Shown here piece by piece: positions 21,650-34,294 of a stretch of 64,000 nucleotides of DNA (within the stretch, counting starts at the first letter, position 1; every line of letters starts with the position of its first letter). The notes beneath the pieces are model-generated. The model worked only from the letters and a program-made list of their open reading frames with translations. It had not been told where the DNA came from and ran no database searches. A program made the translations under genes and the position numbers. The stretch comes from Gautieria morchelliformis (lineage: Eukaryota; Basidiomycota; Agaricomycetes; Gomphales; Gomphaceae): positions 62,001 to 126,000 of the forward strand of contig WHVA01000253.1 in NCBI GenBank assembly GCA_015179125.1, written 5' to 3'.

Positions 21650-21779
21650 TGTGGAACGAAAGAGTAATAAAACTGTTATTCTACGATCTACTTGAGATCG
21701 TTCTGCCTTTATATACAAAATATGAAGTCCATTGTATTACTAACATCTTCGAGCTGCTCTGCCGATGTGATGCCAGTGC

Positions 21780-22971
21780 ACCAGCAACCCGGAGTCGAGA
21801 GCGTTCTCGAACTTCCGGCTAAGTGCGTGCCGGCTCTGCCTCAGTGGTGTCATTGTCCCGATTATTAACACTGGGTGCACCGGGTTGCTTCTAGCCTGAT
21901 TGGCATATCTGGCTGCCTGTCACATTCTGGACCTGGATTGACTTAATTCTTTGGTCCACCACCTTTTGGTGTATGGGGACTGTATATAAAATGGCACAGT
22001 GGCCTCCACCGTTGTGTTGACGGCTGTTACAAGCAAGTTGAGGTGCTCCTCTATCTCCCCCGCCTCGCTTATCTCACTCAGCCAGGGGAGCTGTGCCAGT
22101 TCACCTGACAGTAGCTCCTGGAACTTCGGCCAATCTACCTGCCTCCAGTTTCTTCTCGCTGTTTCCTCACCCGCTAGAGTCAATTGTCAATGATGCTGGA
22201 GATAGGGAAGTGGTCGACACAGGGAGGCTGGAGGTCTGGAAAAGTTGTGCATTGAGAGAACATGTCATGCAGCACCAAGCTGCTGAAAACGTTATCCGGT
22301 TGGGTCAGATTTTTGGTGGAGGAGGTGCATAAAGTGGGAATATCCTTCGGTAATGGCATGAGCATATCATACTGCACCAGCAGATCCAATAGTGTCTGGG
22401 CTTTGTCCAGGTTGGCGGCTGTGAATAGGTGTGCATTGCATTCCTCATCCCACAAGGGGTGGTGCCGGTTGAAATCTCCCATCCACAACATACTTGCCAG
22501 GTTGATTATCCTTGCACCTCACCTATCCCTTTGAATCACCTCATGTATGACCTGTAAACTATGTGAGTGCTCGCAGTCATTGTATATATTAAAGAGGGAT
22601 ATTGTTCCTAAGTTGGTATGTATAGCTACCACGACAACGTCTTGTGATGGGAGGTCAATTTGTTGGCATGTGTTGGATCAAAGACGTCGGTTGATGAAGA
22701 TGGCCGCCTGGGATTTTTTGGGGCTGTCTCTATGTGTTGTCGCAATTAAAGAGTACCACCTGTAATTGGCATGTGTGTTGCCCAGAAAGTTGAAGTACGG
22801 TTCCTGTAAGAGAATAATGTCATAAATATCTGGGTTTGTGGAGTTGATGAGGTCCTGTTGGGCCACATCGGACTTGTTGAGGTTTTGCTGCCATATCTTC
22901 AATGTCACTAGGTTGCTGCATGTGGTTGTACTATTCATGAGAAGGATGGTGAGGGGACGTGATTCTGTCAT
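21780..22971 (-). pseudogene. LINE apurinic-type endonuclease (EEP), RT missing
   Basis: The minus strand encodes an endonuclease/exonuclease/phosphatase domain of a non-LTR retrotransposon: L-K-I-W-Q-Q-N-L-N-K-S, D-I-I-L-L-Q-E-P-Y, then (in other frames) N-I-Y-N-D-C, W-M-G-D-F-N-R-H-H-P-L-W-D-E-E, H-F-P-I and K-R-W-W-T-K-E-L. Frameshifts occur near 22680 and 22490 and a stop follows R-S-R-M at 21920. Similarity fades around 21780, where the Copia 5' region starts; no reverse transcriptase is found there or on the far side of the Copia element. Confidence 0.88.
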
Positions 22972-23339
22972 TGAGGTTTGCCCTGAAGCCTAGATCTTTG
23001 AGCGACAGCTGTCATGTGGAAGACGTGCTTCTCCCCCATCCCCTCAAGTGGCAGCCCGGTGACTCTGCAGACTTGGTAGGGGCCCTCCTCTTGGTTGGTT
23101 CCAGTATGTTGGTCAATGTTCTGGGTGGCCCAAGGCGGCACCCTCAGCAGGACAGAATTGTGGGCGCACTGTTGGTGGGGGATAACTGCGCTCGGGTTCT
23201 TGCACAGTGTGGAGCGACTCCCATGACTGGGGGTCTTTGCTAGAGGGGAAGAATCTCATGTTGGTCTTCGGATACCTAAGCTGAATCCATCAGGTGTACT
23301 CCTTGAACCGAGGGCAGGCACGGTCCCAGGTCACGTGCC

Positions 23340-24754
23340 CTATGTCTTCACAGTTAGTGCACCTATATATTTTTGATCTGTCACCCTGCACTCTGATGCC
23401 CTATGACCCACGTTGCTGCACATGCCGCACATATCCACAGGCTGAGGGCATTGCACAGCCATGTGCGCAACTCCTAACTTCTGGCATTTCAAGCACCTCC
23501 TGGCTTCTTGTAACATTTTCCTAACCATGGTCTGGGTGCCTGTTATTAGTACCCCACACTTGATCAGCACATTTGCTGCCATACAGTTCCGCAGCTGTAT
23601 GATCATATGCGCCGTGGATTGAGTCTGTGCATGCATACCCGGTGGCTTAATCCATTGTGCTGCAACAATGTCCCCTTTTTCTAAACTGTTTCCGTTCTTG
23701 ACTTCCGCTAGCTCAACCTGGGAATCAGGGTTGAACCTAACTGGCACAAATTCCGCTATCACCGAGTAGTTGTTGGGCTTCATGATTGACATCTGACTGA
23801 ATCTTGAGAGGAAGTTGGTGGAAGATTGGCATGCCTGTAGGAGCTCAGCCGCTTCTTCCGTTTGCAGCTCTAGGTAGAACGTGCCACTTGGTAACCTCTG
23901 CACCCCTACCACTTCTACCACTTTTGGTTTCTCCATCCCTTCACCCCATTCCAAATCCCCAATTGCCAGATTGGCCTTGTTGAGTATGTCCGGCTCGGCT
24001 TGTCTTGCAATCTGATGATCCATGGCTTCTGGTGCTTTGTTGATAAGGACCTGCCGAGCCCATAGATCGCACCTAGCCAACATGCTGGACTGAAGGCTGA
24101 TGGGTTTTGTTGTGCATGCCGCCAGCGCTTCTGCGTATGTTGGATATCGTCCTGGTTTGCCTGCTGGAGACTGTTCCCTCCCTTGTGCTACTGCTGCTGG
24201 CATCTGCTCTGTGACTGTCTCTATTATGTGTTGTGCCGTTCCATCGCTCTCCTGTCTTAACTCTTCTACTGTTCCCACCAAACTTTTGGTCGAGTTCCTG
24301 ATCGACGCTGTTGCCGATTCAATGTGCTGGATATGGGAGTTAGTATATTGTTTATGCCGCATAACCTTTCCTTGACAACATTGGCCACTTCTGCTATGGT
24401 TGTCCTGTCGGCTAGATCTGTTAGTAGCATTGCTATTGCTCTGATTCCCTCCTCCGTTGCTTTAGGTATGGATGTCTGTGCTTCTGCAAGGTGCAGCAGT
24501 GCTGTGGCTAGACTATGGTATGAAATGATTTGCCTTTCTGGGAGTAGTCTCTTGCTGAGGAGATACTGATGTGCATCTTCTGGGGACCCAGTCGCCCCAC
24601 TGTGAGGAGGTGACTCTTCGGCTCTGTTCATGGCCTGTGAGCCCAACCGCAGGCTGTGACCATCTGTAACTGTTGGTTTTTTTGCTGGGGTGGTGGCTTT
24701 TTGCTGGATCCTAGGACCATTAGGTTTGGCATCGTGCACAGAGATGGATGCCAA
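23340..24754 (-). pseudogene. LINE ORF1 (gag-like, two zinc knuckles), frameshifted
   Basis: The minus strand encodes an N-terminal helical region (24754 to about 24350) and, after a one-base shift, a 340-residue gag-like part ending 23340. Two CCHC-type knuckles are visible near the C-terminus: C-L-K-C-Q-K-L-G-V-A-H-M-A-V-Q-C and C-G-M-C-S-N-V-G-H-R-A-S-E-C. It lies directly upstream of the endonuclease part, as expected for a two-ORF LINE (Tad/I-like or related; clade not resolved). Confidence 0.85.
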
Positions 24755-26931
24755 TGGCCCGCTGCTAGATATCAGCTGAAAGCACTGTGTGAGATTGAGG
24801 GAGTTGGTGTCATGACCTGTCTATTTCTCTTATCCCACTGCCTCTATGTTCCCCCTCATCACTCCCTAGCATCCTCGCCAGAGTTTGCCTCACCCTCCGA
24901 CCACTCCTCCTCTACGTCCACTCTATTCGCTGGTCGCCCCATTCTCCGAACCACTATTCACTGCTCGCACATTTCGCCAGCAGGCACACCATCAAATACG
25001 ATCGATACCATTTACCCGGCATGATGGTTCATCACTAACCCCATCATCTTCTTAATCCAACCCCTTTGGGTGTTCATATGGCCAAAGTGTGTTCGCGGGA
25101 CGTCCCTTCCATAGGTCGTGCGGGATCAACCCAGTAGACGAAGAGTCCGTGCAGGGTAGCATGTATGCAGGTCCCAAGACATGGTTTTGTACATAAGTGC
25201 CTTCGCCACCTTTACTCTCCGTCGCTTCATGTTTGCACTCTTCCCTCACTCTATTGTATGTTTATTCCATCTGCTTAGTATCATGACTGTGCACCCCTAT
25301 CCAACCCTGACTTACAACGGCCTCTTTCCTATTCGCTGATACCTTATGAGCATTCGATATAAGTAGTTTACATTCACATGTATATTCTCCAGTTCAATTA
25401 TCATACGTCGTCCATCTTGTGCAAACTTGACCTCACTGTGATCATCGTTTTGAGCCTTCTCCTGGAGAGTTCTATCTTCAACCAGAAGAGGACTTAGGCA
25501 TCACTGGTGAGTTCTCATACTTCATCTTCATTACCTTAGCCTTCGAACTATTTTCTGTGCTGACGGCAAAGGGCTCCGAAGGGGCACCTTCGCCGGCGAA
25601 GGGATTGTCGCTACTTAAACAACCCTTCCGCAACACCTTGTACGTTCCATCGTCAAGTGCCATGGGCTATTTCGCTATGACTGTAGATAGGGCGAGCTCC
25701 ACTCGGGCAGCCCTCTTATCTTGTGAACATTTATTGGCTCACCTATTTGCCGAATGGCATACTTATTCACACAAGTTATTCAGGCATTCGCTGTGTTCAC
25801 TAATACACGATATTAACGCCTAAAAACCAATCTTGACAGTTGGCTATGTGTCAAGTTTTTTTTTTGCTTGGGATAGCATGGGAAAGTAGGATGTTGTTGT
25901 GGTTCCGGGTCAAGGAACGCTTTGGTTCATCTTATTCACCAAACTACACACTTTGTTGCACAAGCCATTTGTGCATTCGTTGTGTTCACTAATACACGAT
26001 ATTAATGCCTAAAAACCAATCTTGACAAGGGTGCAGGGAAAAAGACATGTCAGCAGCAAATGGGGAGAGAATGCCCATCGCTCAGGCAATCTCTCGCTTC
26101 TTCCCCCCCGCTAGCAAGACACAGAGGGAGCATGATGGGAAAGGAGAAAGAGGCAAAAGAAGAACAACGCAAAGGAAGGCGTAGGAAACGCTAGGCGAGG
26201 CCATTACAAACATGTACAAAGAAGGGGACAGAAAGACAAAGCAATACATGTCGTATGCTTAATAGAAGAGTGATATAGCAATCCCAGATCTGCTATACTG
26301 TCCATACAATAGTGGGGGTCTGCAGTGTCTCAAACCAGGGCTCATGTAGCCATGGTATGAGAAGTATATATCATATATATCGTATATACAAGCTGTTTTG
26401 TTTTCCTGATGTAGTGGGTGAGCCTGAGTCGCCCAGCGCCTCGTATTCGAAACCTACTGAGAATTCCGCAGCGGCATGGGCAACCTTTGGTTTGTTCAAG
26501 GGTGTTGGTGGATCGATCTGCCCTTGGAGGTGCTTAGCTTGCTCTCTTTTGGCATTCGCACATACAGCTCACTGGACGCCCTCAGGATTTCTTCTACTAT
26601 CCAGGGTCTGGGATCTATGATTCAGTATCTTCTTATTTGGTTGGTTTGCGTAGTGACTTATATATATGCTTGAAGCTCTGAGCGCGATCTATTGTACGCA
26701 CGCGCCTGAGTCCAGTGCGCCCACAAGGTTGTATAGGTGCGCGCGTGGTCCTCTGGACGTGCTCATAAGGTTGTAAGTGCGCCCACGTAGGTGAGCACCG
26801 TTGAGGCTAACTTTTAGGATGCATTGAAATCAATATGTGTATAAAAAAAAAAGACTTGACAAAATGTGTGTAATCGTGCAAAATATTATAAGTGCATTTT
26901 GCACGGCACGCCATAGTTCACTAGATTTGAA
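24755..26931. other. Gene-poor spacer with one direct repeat
   Basis: No gene is supported. A ~65-bp direct repeat (about 25773-25838 and 25955-26030) contains TGTGTTCACTAATACACGAT in both copies. Its spacing of 182 bp may reflect a duplication or the ends of a small element. Confidence 0.5.
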
Positions 26932-28385
26932 TTAGTAAAAGTAGCTGAAGTTTTTCGACGCACTCACAGCTACGTTAGCATCTCTGACACAAGCGTGCTT
27001 GGAAAATATACATGGGTCCTGATAAAGGCTTGCATGCCCATCACTCGTCAAGCAGAGGCTAATGGAAGCCAAGATCAGCCAGGAAATATTATTAGAGTAT
27101 TTACGCACTATGTGAATGACCCTAAAAACCGAGACAGATCTCGATCATCCCTTCGCCGCATAGTTAGCCTAGGGACTCACTTCAGCACTTCAGAGGACCA
27201 CTCACCAGATATTCTGGATATCCTCGAGTACCTGAGAATCTTGCTGCAAAAATGTCGCGTGTGTTTCGAGATGTGCTGAAAAAACCTTGGTAGCGTGCAA
27301 ATCGTTGGCTGCCAACAAGCGCACTGGCAAGTATATTTTGACCTTAGGGAAAGGGGCGTGCGCTCTCAAGTCGTAATATAATAAAATTCCGCGAGAAGAG
27401 GCCTGAATGGCACTTAAGTCGTCGCCCGCTAGTTGAAGTAAGAGTTGGCGTAGCGATGTGACGTATACCGCGGACAATGGGATGGCTCGGCCGAGAGAGA
27501 GCTGATCAACCAAGCACTCTATGTCCGTAAATTGATATCGGAAATAGACTTTGATTCTAGCGTCGTCACAATCTTTGCAGTCGACTGCCACCAAGGTGGG
27601 ATCCGGAGAGAAACGTGCCTGCCAGTCCAATGGCTTCGACTGGAGATAATTTATCACTGTGGACCATGGCTTTTCACGGCCTGAACCAGACATGGCGCCC
27701 GAGAGAAGAGTTAACTTTTCAGTCAGATTCAGTGAAGAACGAAAGACAGCATAAGCCTTCGTCTCGATGCAATCTGGTGACAGATCGCACGCCAGAAAAA
27801 TATTCGTGATGCTGGTTGATGCCTTCCATTGACCGTCCAGTTTGGCGAAGCCAAAACCCTCCAGGATATGGATGAATAGACCAGAGTCCATAATAACGGG
27901 ATACTTGTGTCCCATCCTGGATAGAGAGAGACGATGAAGAGAATCTATGATGTTGAGACCATATGCGATTACTTCTGCCACGTCTGTACCAGTAGTAGAG
28001 GTAGGGGGAATCGGTTCAATGCTGAATTTGACCAGGGGCTTCTTGTGGGGGTGTTTCCATACCATACCTAACTCGATAGGCCCGTGGTCGTCGCACATAA
28101 ACGACTTCACGACCGGAGTGTCTCGACCATCTACTATCATAGGCCGGGGACCAAGGAAGGTGGTCCAAATGGAGAACCAATCAGCATACAGCTGTCGTTG
28201 TGTAGGAGTATAATCCCCCGCAATAAGCATTTTGTAGAAGTGGTCGTGTAGCTTCTGGGACCAGAAATCGGCATCTGGGGAACGGAAGGCTGTAAATTCC
28301 ATCAGGCTACCAACCAACGAGTTAGCATAAATTTAACGAGAAGCAAGGAAACTAACTTCGTCGTCAAGGAGTGTTCTTCAGCCAT
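26932..28385 (-). CDS. DMATS-type aromatic prenyltransferase
   Basis: Three exons (28357-28385, 27206-28306, 26932-27121) splice to 439 residues, the usual size of fungal dimethylallyltryptophan-synthase family enzymes. These ABBA-fold enzymes attach prenyl groups to indoles or other aromatics in the cytosol, without Mg-binding DDxxD motifs. Supporting segments are L-G-P-R-P near residue 60, K-F-S-I-E-P at about 100-108, Y-F-R-Y-Q-F in the middle and K-I-Y-L-P-V-R followed by A-A-N-D-L near residue 340. The first ATG gives M-A-E-E-H-S; the first intron is 50 nt. The C-terminal exon, with S-L-Y-Q-D-P, fits the length but is the least certain part. It is divergent from the Ldi-like gene at 32450, so the two may share a pathway. 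Confidence 0.85.
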
Positions 28386-29888
28386 CAGCACTGGGCAGTG
28401 GAAAACAGTTGCGGTAGCTTCGAGTCGTGAAGACGTGGGTCGAGGCCTGATTCTTTTATGTAGATTGTAACCAGAAGTCCTTGGAGGAGACACACGGTAT
28501 GATTGCCACTGATGCATGGGCCATACTCAGGGTCTCTGCATCTCTGGGTTTGATAATTCCCTAGCGAGCTATGCAGGGAGGACATTATGACCGCACGCCT
28601 TTGTACACTGGGCCTGCGGGAATTGAGTCCAGGGACTAGAAGTACTTCCAAAATTATATATGTCATGACTTGATTATGCACTACTCACAGACAATGATCA
28701 TCCACTCTCTGGCGCAATGTCCATATGACTTCCCCATTTTCTCCAATAGACCGGCTCAGTTGCTCTAAAAGGAGTTAAATCATTAAAATAAAAAACGATA
28801 CACACTAGTGTTTGCAAGGCGTGAATTATCACGCAACAATATGCACCGCAGAAAGTGCAGCGTATGAGTAAATATGCTCCTTTGATATGGTTGTCATGTG
28901 CTACTTATCTCCTAATGTGGAAAATTCAATTCTTCTAAACAGGAAAAGTAGACTAGGCAACGTGCGCAGCATGCAGGGGTGCCGACGAATCAGTACACCA
29001 CTACCTGTTCAGATGTCCGGAGCACAAGGGACCTAGGGGGAGGGTAGAGCATGAGCTGCACAGAGGAGCACGAATGGTCAGAGTGCTGCTGGCGGACCCA
29101 AATCGGTATCGGCCTCTTCAGATACGTACACGAGACAGGGCGACTCTCCAGGAAATACGGAGACCTCAGCTTGCCGGACGAAGAGCAGTAAACAAGCAGA
29201 GCAGAGATACGATGCTGCGCGGCTCACCTTACGAGACGGTAGCCAACAAAATCCCCCGCCACACAGGCACGGACCCGCCCTAGGCCTTGCCCAAGGAGCA
29301 CATGCAGAGAATGAGCCAGGAGGGCTAGACAGAAAACAAAGACATGCTGTTAGCACCGTTGTATGCACCGTGTTACATGGGGTCACGCCCCAACAGATGA
29401 AAGATTGGAAAGCGAAGTCAGAAAAAAGCAACTTCTCCGACGAACGCGGTCTGCCATGTAATGATCAGCGCAGTTTGCCTCTACATGGCTCCACGGCTAA
29501 GCACTACCTTTGGCGTGTATCGGGAGTGATGTTTCGGAATGTATCCGTCTGCCATTGTGAATTCCCCAGTCCTGCCCAAGACGTACCGGCACTAGGGCTT
29601 AGCCATCGGCTCCACATGACCCTCGGTGTAGCATTCAAATGGGAAATGGCGGTAAATCCCTGTCGCCCACAACGGATATTCCTCACCAGTACGGGAATGT
29701 GCGACGGATCTCCTGCATATGACACGGTGATCAGCACTTGCATGTGTCACAGGTCTGACCTCAGAGCACCTAGTTATTGCGTCGACGCGCGGCAGCCCCA
29801 ATCACGAATCTGCGCTGAGCGTCTAATGCCGCTGGTGAACCACCATGGCCCGGACCCCAAATCCCAGAAGGCAAGGCCCCCCATATAC
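28386..29888. other. Upstream region of DMATS gene, no other gene
   Basis: Small ORFs exist but none resembles a known protein and none has codon use like the neighbouring genes. This interval, interrupted by the hAT element, separates the two divergent metabolic genes. Confidence 0.45.
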
Positions 29889-29896
29889 TTCAGGGC

Positions 29897-31438
29897 TAGG
29901 GCTCGGCACCGTACCCGTACAAGCCGTTCATACGGCATCCGTATTACGGGCACGTAACCGAACCGGCGCCTGTTGAGTCACGTTTGACCGTATGACGGTG
30001 ACGGCCGTAATGACCTCCGTATGCAGCCGTACACGATACGGCCGTATTTACGCAGCGTACGGGCTGAGGTATGTATCTATGCATCTGCTGAAAATACCAA
30101 GACCTCCAACTTAAAATTGTCTCGGACACGGTCATCGATGACCCCACCGATCGCGGTCCGATAGGCCATAATGGTATGTGGTTAGTCTATGCTATACATA
30201 TCGGGTTCACCGTTCTAACGTCCCTCGCCGAGGTCCTTCCCACCATGGCATCGTTCGTCCAGGATGAGTGCGCCAAAATGGTACACCTCTTCGAACGCCT
30301 CCCTCCAACTCTTCCAGAGACAATCAAAGCAGTCACACTATGGCTCCGTTGCTTTCGGGACGCCAGCACACAGATGTCAGCCACAAAACATACCACACTC
30401 TCCTCAACTCATGCCGTGTTCCAAGGCCTGCAAGAGGAGCTCGCAAAGCACTTGCGCAACCTCCCTGACAGCGCACCATTACAAATCCGAGACAGTCTGG
30501 TGCGGGCGCATCGCAAACTAAGTGACTACTTTTACAAGTTTGACCAGTCACCATACTACATCTGGGCTTCGAGTATGTTTTATTTCGTGTTTATATAATT
30601 GTTACACTTATCTATATAGTGCTGGATCCCAGAATCACAATTGCAGGGCTGCGGGCTGATTACACAGATGACCTCGATGTGCTTGCACACATCGAGGCAT
30701 CGAAGCATAGCATGGCAGAATACTACACTGACCATTATAGTAAGGGCAAGCCATCTTCGAAGCAGCTGGGTTCCACCTCTACTATGCATAGCGATCTGAG
30801 CACTGGGGCTCTGCCAACCGGCGTCCCCGGCTCTCCGGATAATTTCACGGCAAGGTATAACAATCGTGCACCTGCAATATCACATCGAAGTGAACTCGAT
30901 GAATTCTTTCGACTCCCTGCTGAAATATGGGCCAAGTACGACCCGGTGCAATGGTGGGGGCCCGCAGGGCACAGTTCCCAACTTTGAGTTGCTTTGTGCG
31001 CGACATGATGACTATACCAGGTACGCTAACTCTATCAATTGCTTTGCTAGTACACTCAAACCAGACAGGTTCTGCTGTCGCTGTCGAGCGTATCTTCTCA
31101 GGGGGTCGGGATACAATCTCACTGCGACGGGCAAGTTTGAAGCCGGAAACAATCCGCACTCTAATGATTGTCAAGCAGAAAGTGAAATTAGCTCGCAATG
31201 GTAGCAAATAAGGATGTAGGGAATATGTCAGATGACTATGTAGCTACTCAAACGCAAATTCAACTATCCCTATGGCCCCGTACCTCCCGTACGCCCGTAT
31301 ACGGCCGTATGGTGGCCGTACACGTACCGTGTGGCATGCTGGTGGTCCAGGATACGGAACGGATACGGTACGTGTGACACCGTAAAGTGGCCGTAAGACA
31401 TACGGCCGTACCCGTATACGGTACGGTCCCGAGCCCTA
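29897..31438 (+). mobile_element. Deleted hAT transposon, 8-bp target duplication
   Basis: The terminal inverted repeats start TAGGGCTCGG (29897) and end CCGAGCCCTA (31438). TTCAGGGC flanks both sides (29889-29896 and 31439-31446), the 8-bp duplication diagnostic of hAT elements. Both ends carry many subterminal copies of CGGCCGTA/TACGG motifs (29900-30065 and 31275-31430), probable transposase-binding sites. The 1542-bp element keeps only the C-terminal part of a transposase and cannot be autonomous. Confidence 0.95.
30176..31211 (+). pseudogene. hAT transposase, C-terminal remnant
   Basis: The plus strand encodes a helical segment (30176-30598) with L-V-R-A-H-R-K-L-S-D-Y, then, after an apparent intron, V-L-D-P-R-I (30619 on) and, in a further frame, V-A-V-E-R-I-F-S-G-G-R-D with A-S-L-K-P-E-T-I-R (31080-31180). 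The last is the hAT dimerisation domain. The BED finger and the catalytic N-terminal half are missing. Confidence 0.85.
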
Positions 31439-31446
31439 TTCAGGGC

Positions 31447-32449
31447 CCTTTGTCGTGGGACGAACATTGCGAGCTTAGAGAATACTATATGTTGCCATCA
31501 CCCTGATCCGCGAGGAAGTCATGCTACTAGAGTCGGCGTGATACCCTACTCACCTGGTTAGTTCTTTCATCAGTAGAAAAACAACTTCAATTGCATATCG
31601 GCGTAGCTCGGGAGGGCCAATAACCGGTCGGGCCGACCGGTTACTAACTAAGCGTTCATTTTTATGACGTAAACTATTTCGCTGATCCTGCGTTGTCTAG
31701 GTAAGTACCTGTTCAACTCGATGGCCGGATGCCTGGCTTCTATTCGGCCCGGTGCTTCAATGCCTATGGAATAACTCATAATGGCAGACCTTGGACTCGC
31801 ACGCAAACGGGTAGGAAGTGTTTACACCTTCTACCGGCTTCTGGATTGCTAAGGAACAGTGTGACAAGTAGTGACAAAACACGAAAGCGTGGCGTGCCCT
31901 CGAGTGGCACCAATAAAAGCATTGGTTACTAATAATCTTCCGCTTGGACAAGGGCTCCGGCCTTTGGTCCAAGTGTCCGAGTCCTGGCCATTCCGGCGAC
32001 CATATCAGGCTCGTCGACGCCGGTTTCTGGGCATACCCGCCGTTTTGGGACGCGATGTTCGGCCTCGTGGTGCCTTCTTTGACTAAATAACTCTCAGGTG
32101 TACAAGTCAGCGGGTTTACGCAGCATCAGCAGAGTCTAGAAAAGAGATTTCTTCAATCAGCCACCATATTGTCACTGATTCAGCCTGGAGAATTGGCCCG
32201 TAGTCATTTAAAGCAATATCACAAGTTGCCCAGAAGAGTTTCTATGACTTCGACAGGCACTGAGCTTGTGGTAGCGAAAAAGTCCTAAAAACCTGAGGCA
32301 AGTTAGCTCCTTCTTAACAACCTATGTAGTACCTCTCAGGCTTATCGACGTCACGATTAGTAGATAAACTGTACTAGATATACCCGACCCAGTCGCGGCT
32401 AAAAGGAGTCGATGACCAGCGACCTCACGTCTCAAACATTTCCTCGGCC
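31447..32449. other. Spacer upstream of Ldi-like gene, one palindrome
   Basis: No gene is seen. 31621-31643 is a perfect palindrome of 11-bp arms around one base (TAACCGGTCGG arms), a possible dimeric protein-binding site. Confidence 0.5.
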
Positions 32450-34294
32450 ATGTCACACACAGTAACCGACAGCTTACCAGCACAAGTTCTAAAATTCACC
32501 GTCCACGGCACATTCCCCCCGACTCTCGCCAGCTCTACGATCACCCTCCCCAAGCTCGACCGTCAGCAAGCTGGCCACCTCCGCCACTTCCACAACCTCG
32601 CCTCCCAGCTCGATGGCGAATGGGCACACATGGGGGCGCTGGAACCGGCTCAGGAGTGGCTCGATTCCTACCGCTATCAGCTGGCCACGATGGTGTACGC
32701 CGCCGGAGCCACCCACTACCACCGCCTGCCGGCTCTACGCGGCTTATTTCAAGAACTGTTGCTCAAGCTCATCCATAAGATGTTGAGGAAGGAGGTATGG
32801 GGATATTGGTATCTGACGAGCCAGAGTGGAAAGCTTGTCGATCCAGATATAAAAGAGCTGCGTCGCCCGTGGGCGGACCCGATCGTGAGAGAGAATATCA
32901 TGGTTAGTTCTCGCATTGCAGACTGTTCCGGCGCTGATGTTGCATTAGTATTCTGGCCATCTCCTGCTGATGGTGACCTTATATGCCATGCTTTTCGACG
33001 ACAACAAATTTGACCAAGACGACGCGTTGACCTTCCAATGGGACCCAGTCTTCTGGGGTATGGGCCCCGAGAAGTTCAGCTACACAACGAGTAGTTTGCA
33101 GCAGACGATCCTGAACCAGATGGAGCAGAATGGGTGGGCCGGCGTCTGCTGCGAGCCTAACTGGATATTCGTCCCATGTAACCAGTTTCCGGTAAGTGGG
33201 ACAGGACGCCTTGGCGAGCGACCGCTAAAATCCGACTATAGATCATCGGCATGAGGTACAATGACATAAGGAAGGGAACCAAGGTGGTTGATGGGGTCAT
33301 AGCGAAGTACGCCAAGGCGTTGCAGGATAGAGGCATGATCAATGGTGATGGGTTGTTTGCCCAATGGTATGCCGTCAAACAAGCCTTCACCGTGCCTGCG
33401 CACAGCATTTCCAATACCGCTTGGTTTGAACTTTCCTTTACCTGGCTCTATGGTATATGTAACTTATCCCAGCCATGTTGATGCAGGGCCGCCACTTTCA
33501 TGAATGCGTGGAACCACGACGTACCGAAAATGTACCCAGCCCAATCCCTGGGGTTTATCACCCGAGTGGACCAGGATCGCATCAACGTTAACACCGCCGA
33601 CGTCGCCTTCACGCTTCGACGACTCGTAAAGGAAGAAAATTGTGACGTTAACGATCTGGCCGTTCTTGCTCGCGCCCGTGACATTGCCTCCGTATCTCCA
33701 CTACCAGCCATCCCCTTGCGGCCTTTCCCAGATGCCATCTTTGGCTATGTCGTCCAATGGGTTTCAGAGGTATCCTCTTCTCCTGGTGACTTAGCTGGTC
33801 TGCTCAACCATGCAGATCGCTTCCTTCGTCCGACGTGGGAGAACGGTGGTCTGTTTTACCCCCGTTGCGATACTCTGACGGACAAGGATGGAAACTGGAC
33901 CCAGGTTGAACCGCTTACTGGTAATGCGGCTATTGGCTACGCGAGACTGAACGTCCCGAACGGGCAGCGACGAATGTGGGATGCCCCGTGGACGAAAGCG
34001 GATGTGCAAGGTCGCGCGTGGGTAGATGGCGTCGGACTGGGGACCGGGGTCGATTTCCTTCGCGGGGGGTGGGATGATGGGGTCGGAGGGATGGTACTGA
34101 CGATGAGGACCTGGCATGGTGGGGATGTGAGCGTGAAGCCGGTTGTGAAGGGGTTGGAGAAGGGACTCTATGGTATATATATTGATGGGCATTTGAGCGA
34201 GACAAAGGCGGTAGAAAATACAGGAGATGAGGTATTGCTGGAGGCGGTAGTCGGTGCGAAGGAGGTAGATGTTGTGCTAAAGCGCGCAAACTGA
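32450..34294 (+). CDS. Linalool dehydratase/isomerase-like (Ldi) enzyme
   Basis: Four exons (32450-32902, 32949-33191, 33242-33423, 33487-34294) give 561 residues with phases that close. The protein resembles the Ldi family of alpha/alpha-barrel enzymes, whose bacterial founder dehydrates and isomerises linalool and geraniol. Key segments are Y-S-G-H (His155) and C-E-P-N-W-I-F-V-P-C-N-Q-F, where Cys219 and Cys228 are nine residues apart, as are the catalytic Cys171 and Cys180 of the bacterial enzyme. F-M-N-A-W-N-H and the C-terminal W-x-D-G-V-G region follow. Fungal homologues occur in terpenoid pathways. The substrate here is unknown. Its divergent neighbour across the hAT element is the DMATS prenyltransferase, which suggests a linked role. 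Confidence 0.85.

Noticed and set aside
29370..29957. 195-residue plus-strand ORF upstream of the hAT element
   Set aside because: No recognisable domain, and it runs across the hAT end and target duplication, so it cannot be an ancestral gene.
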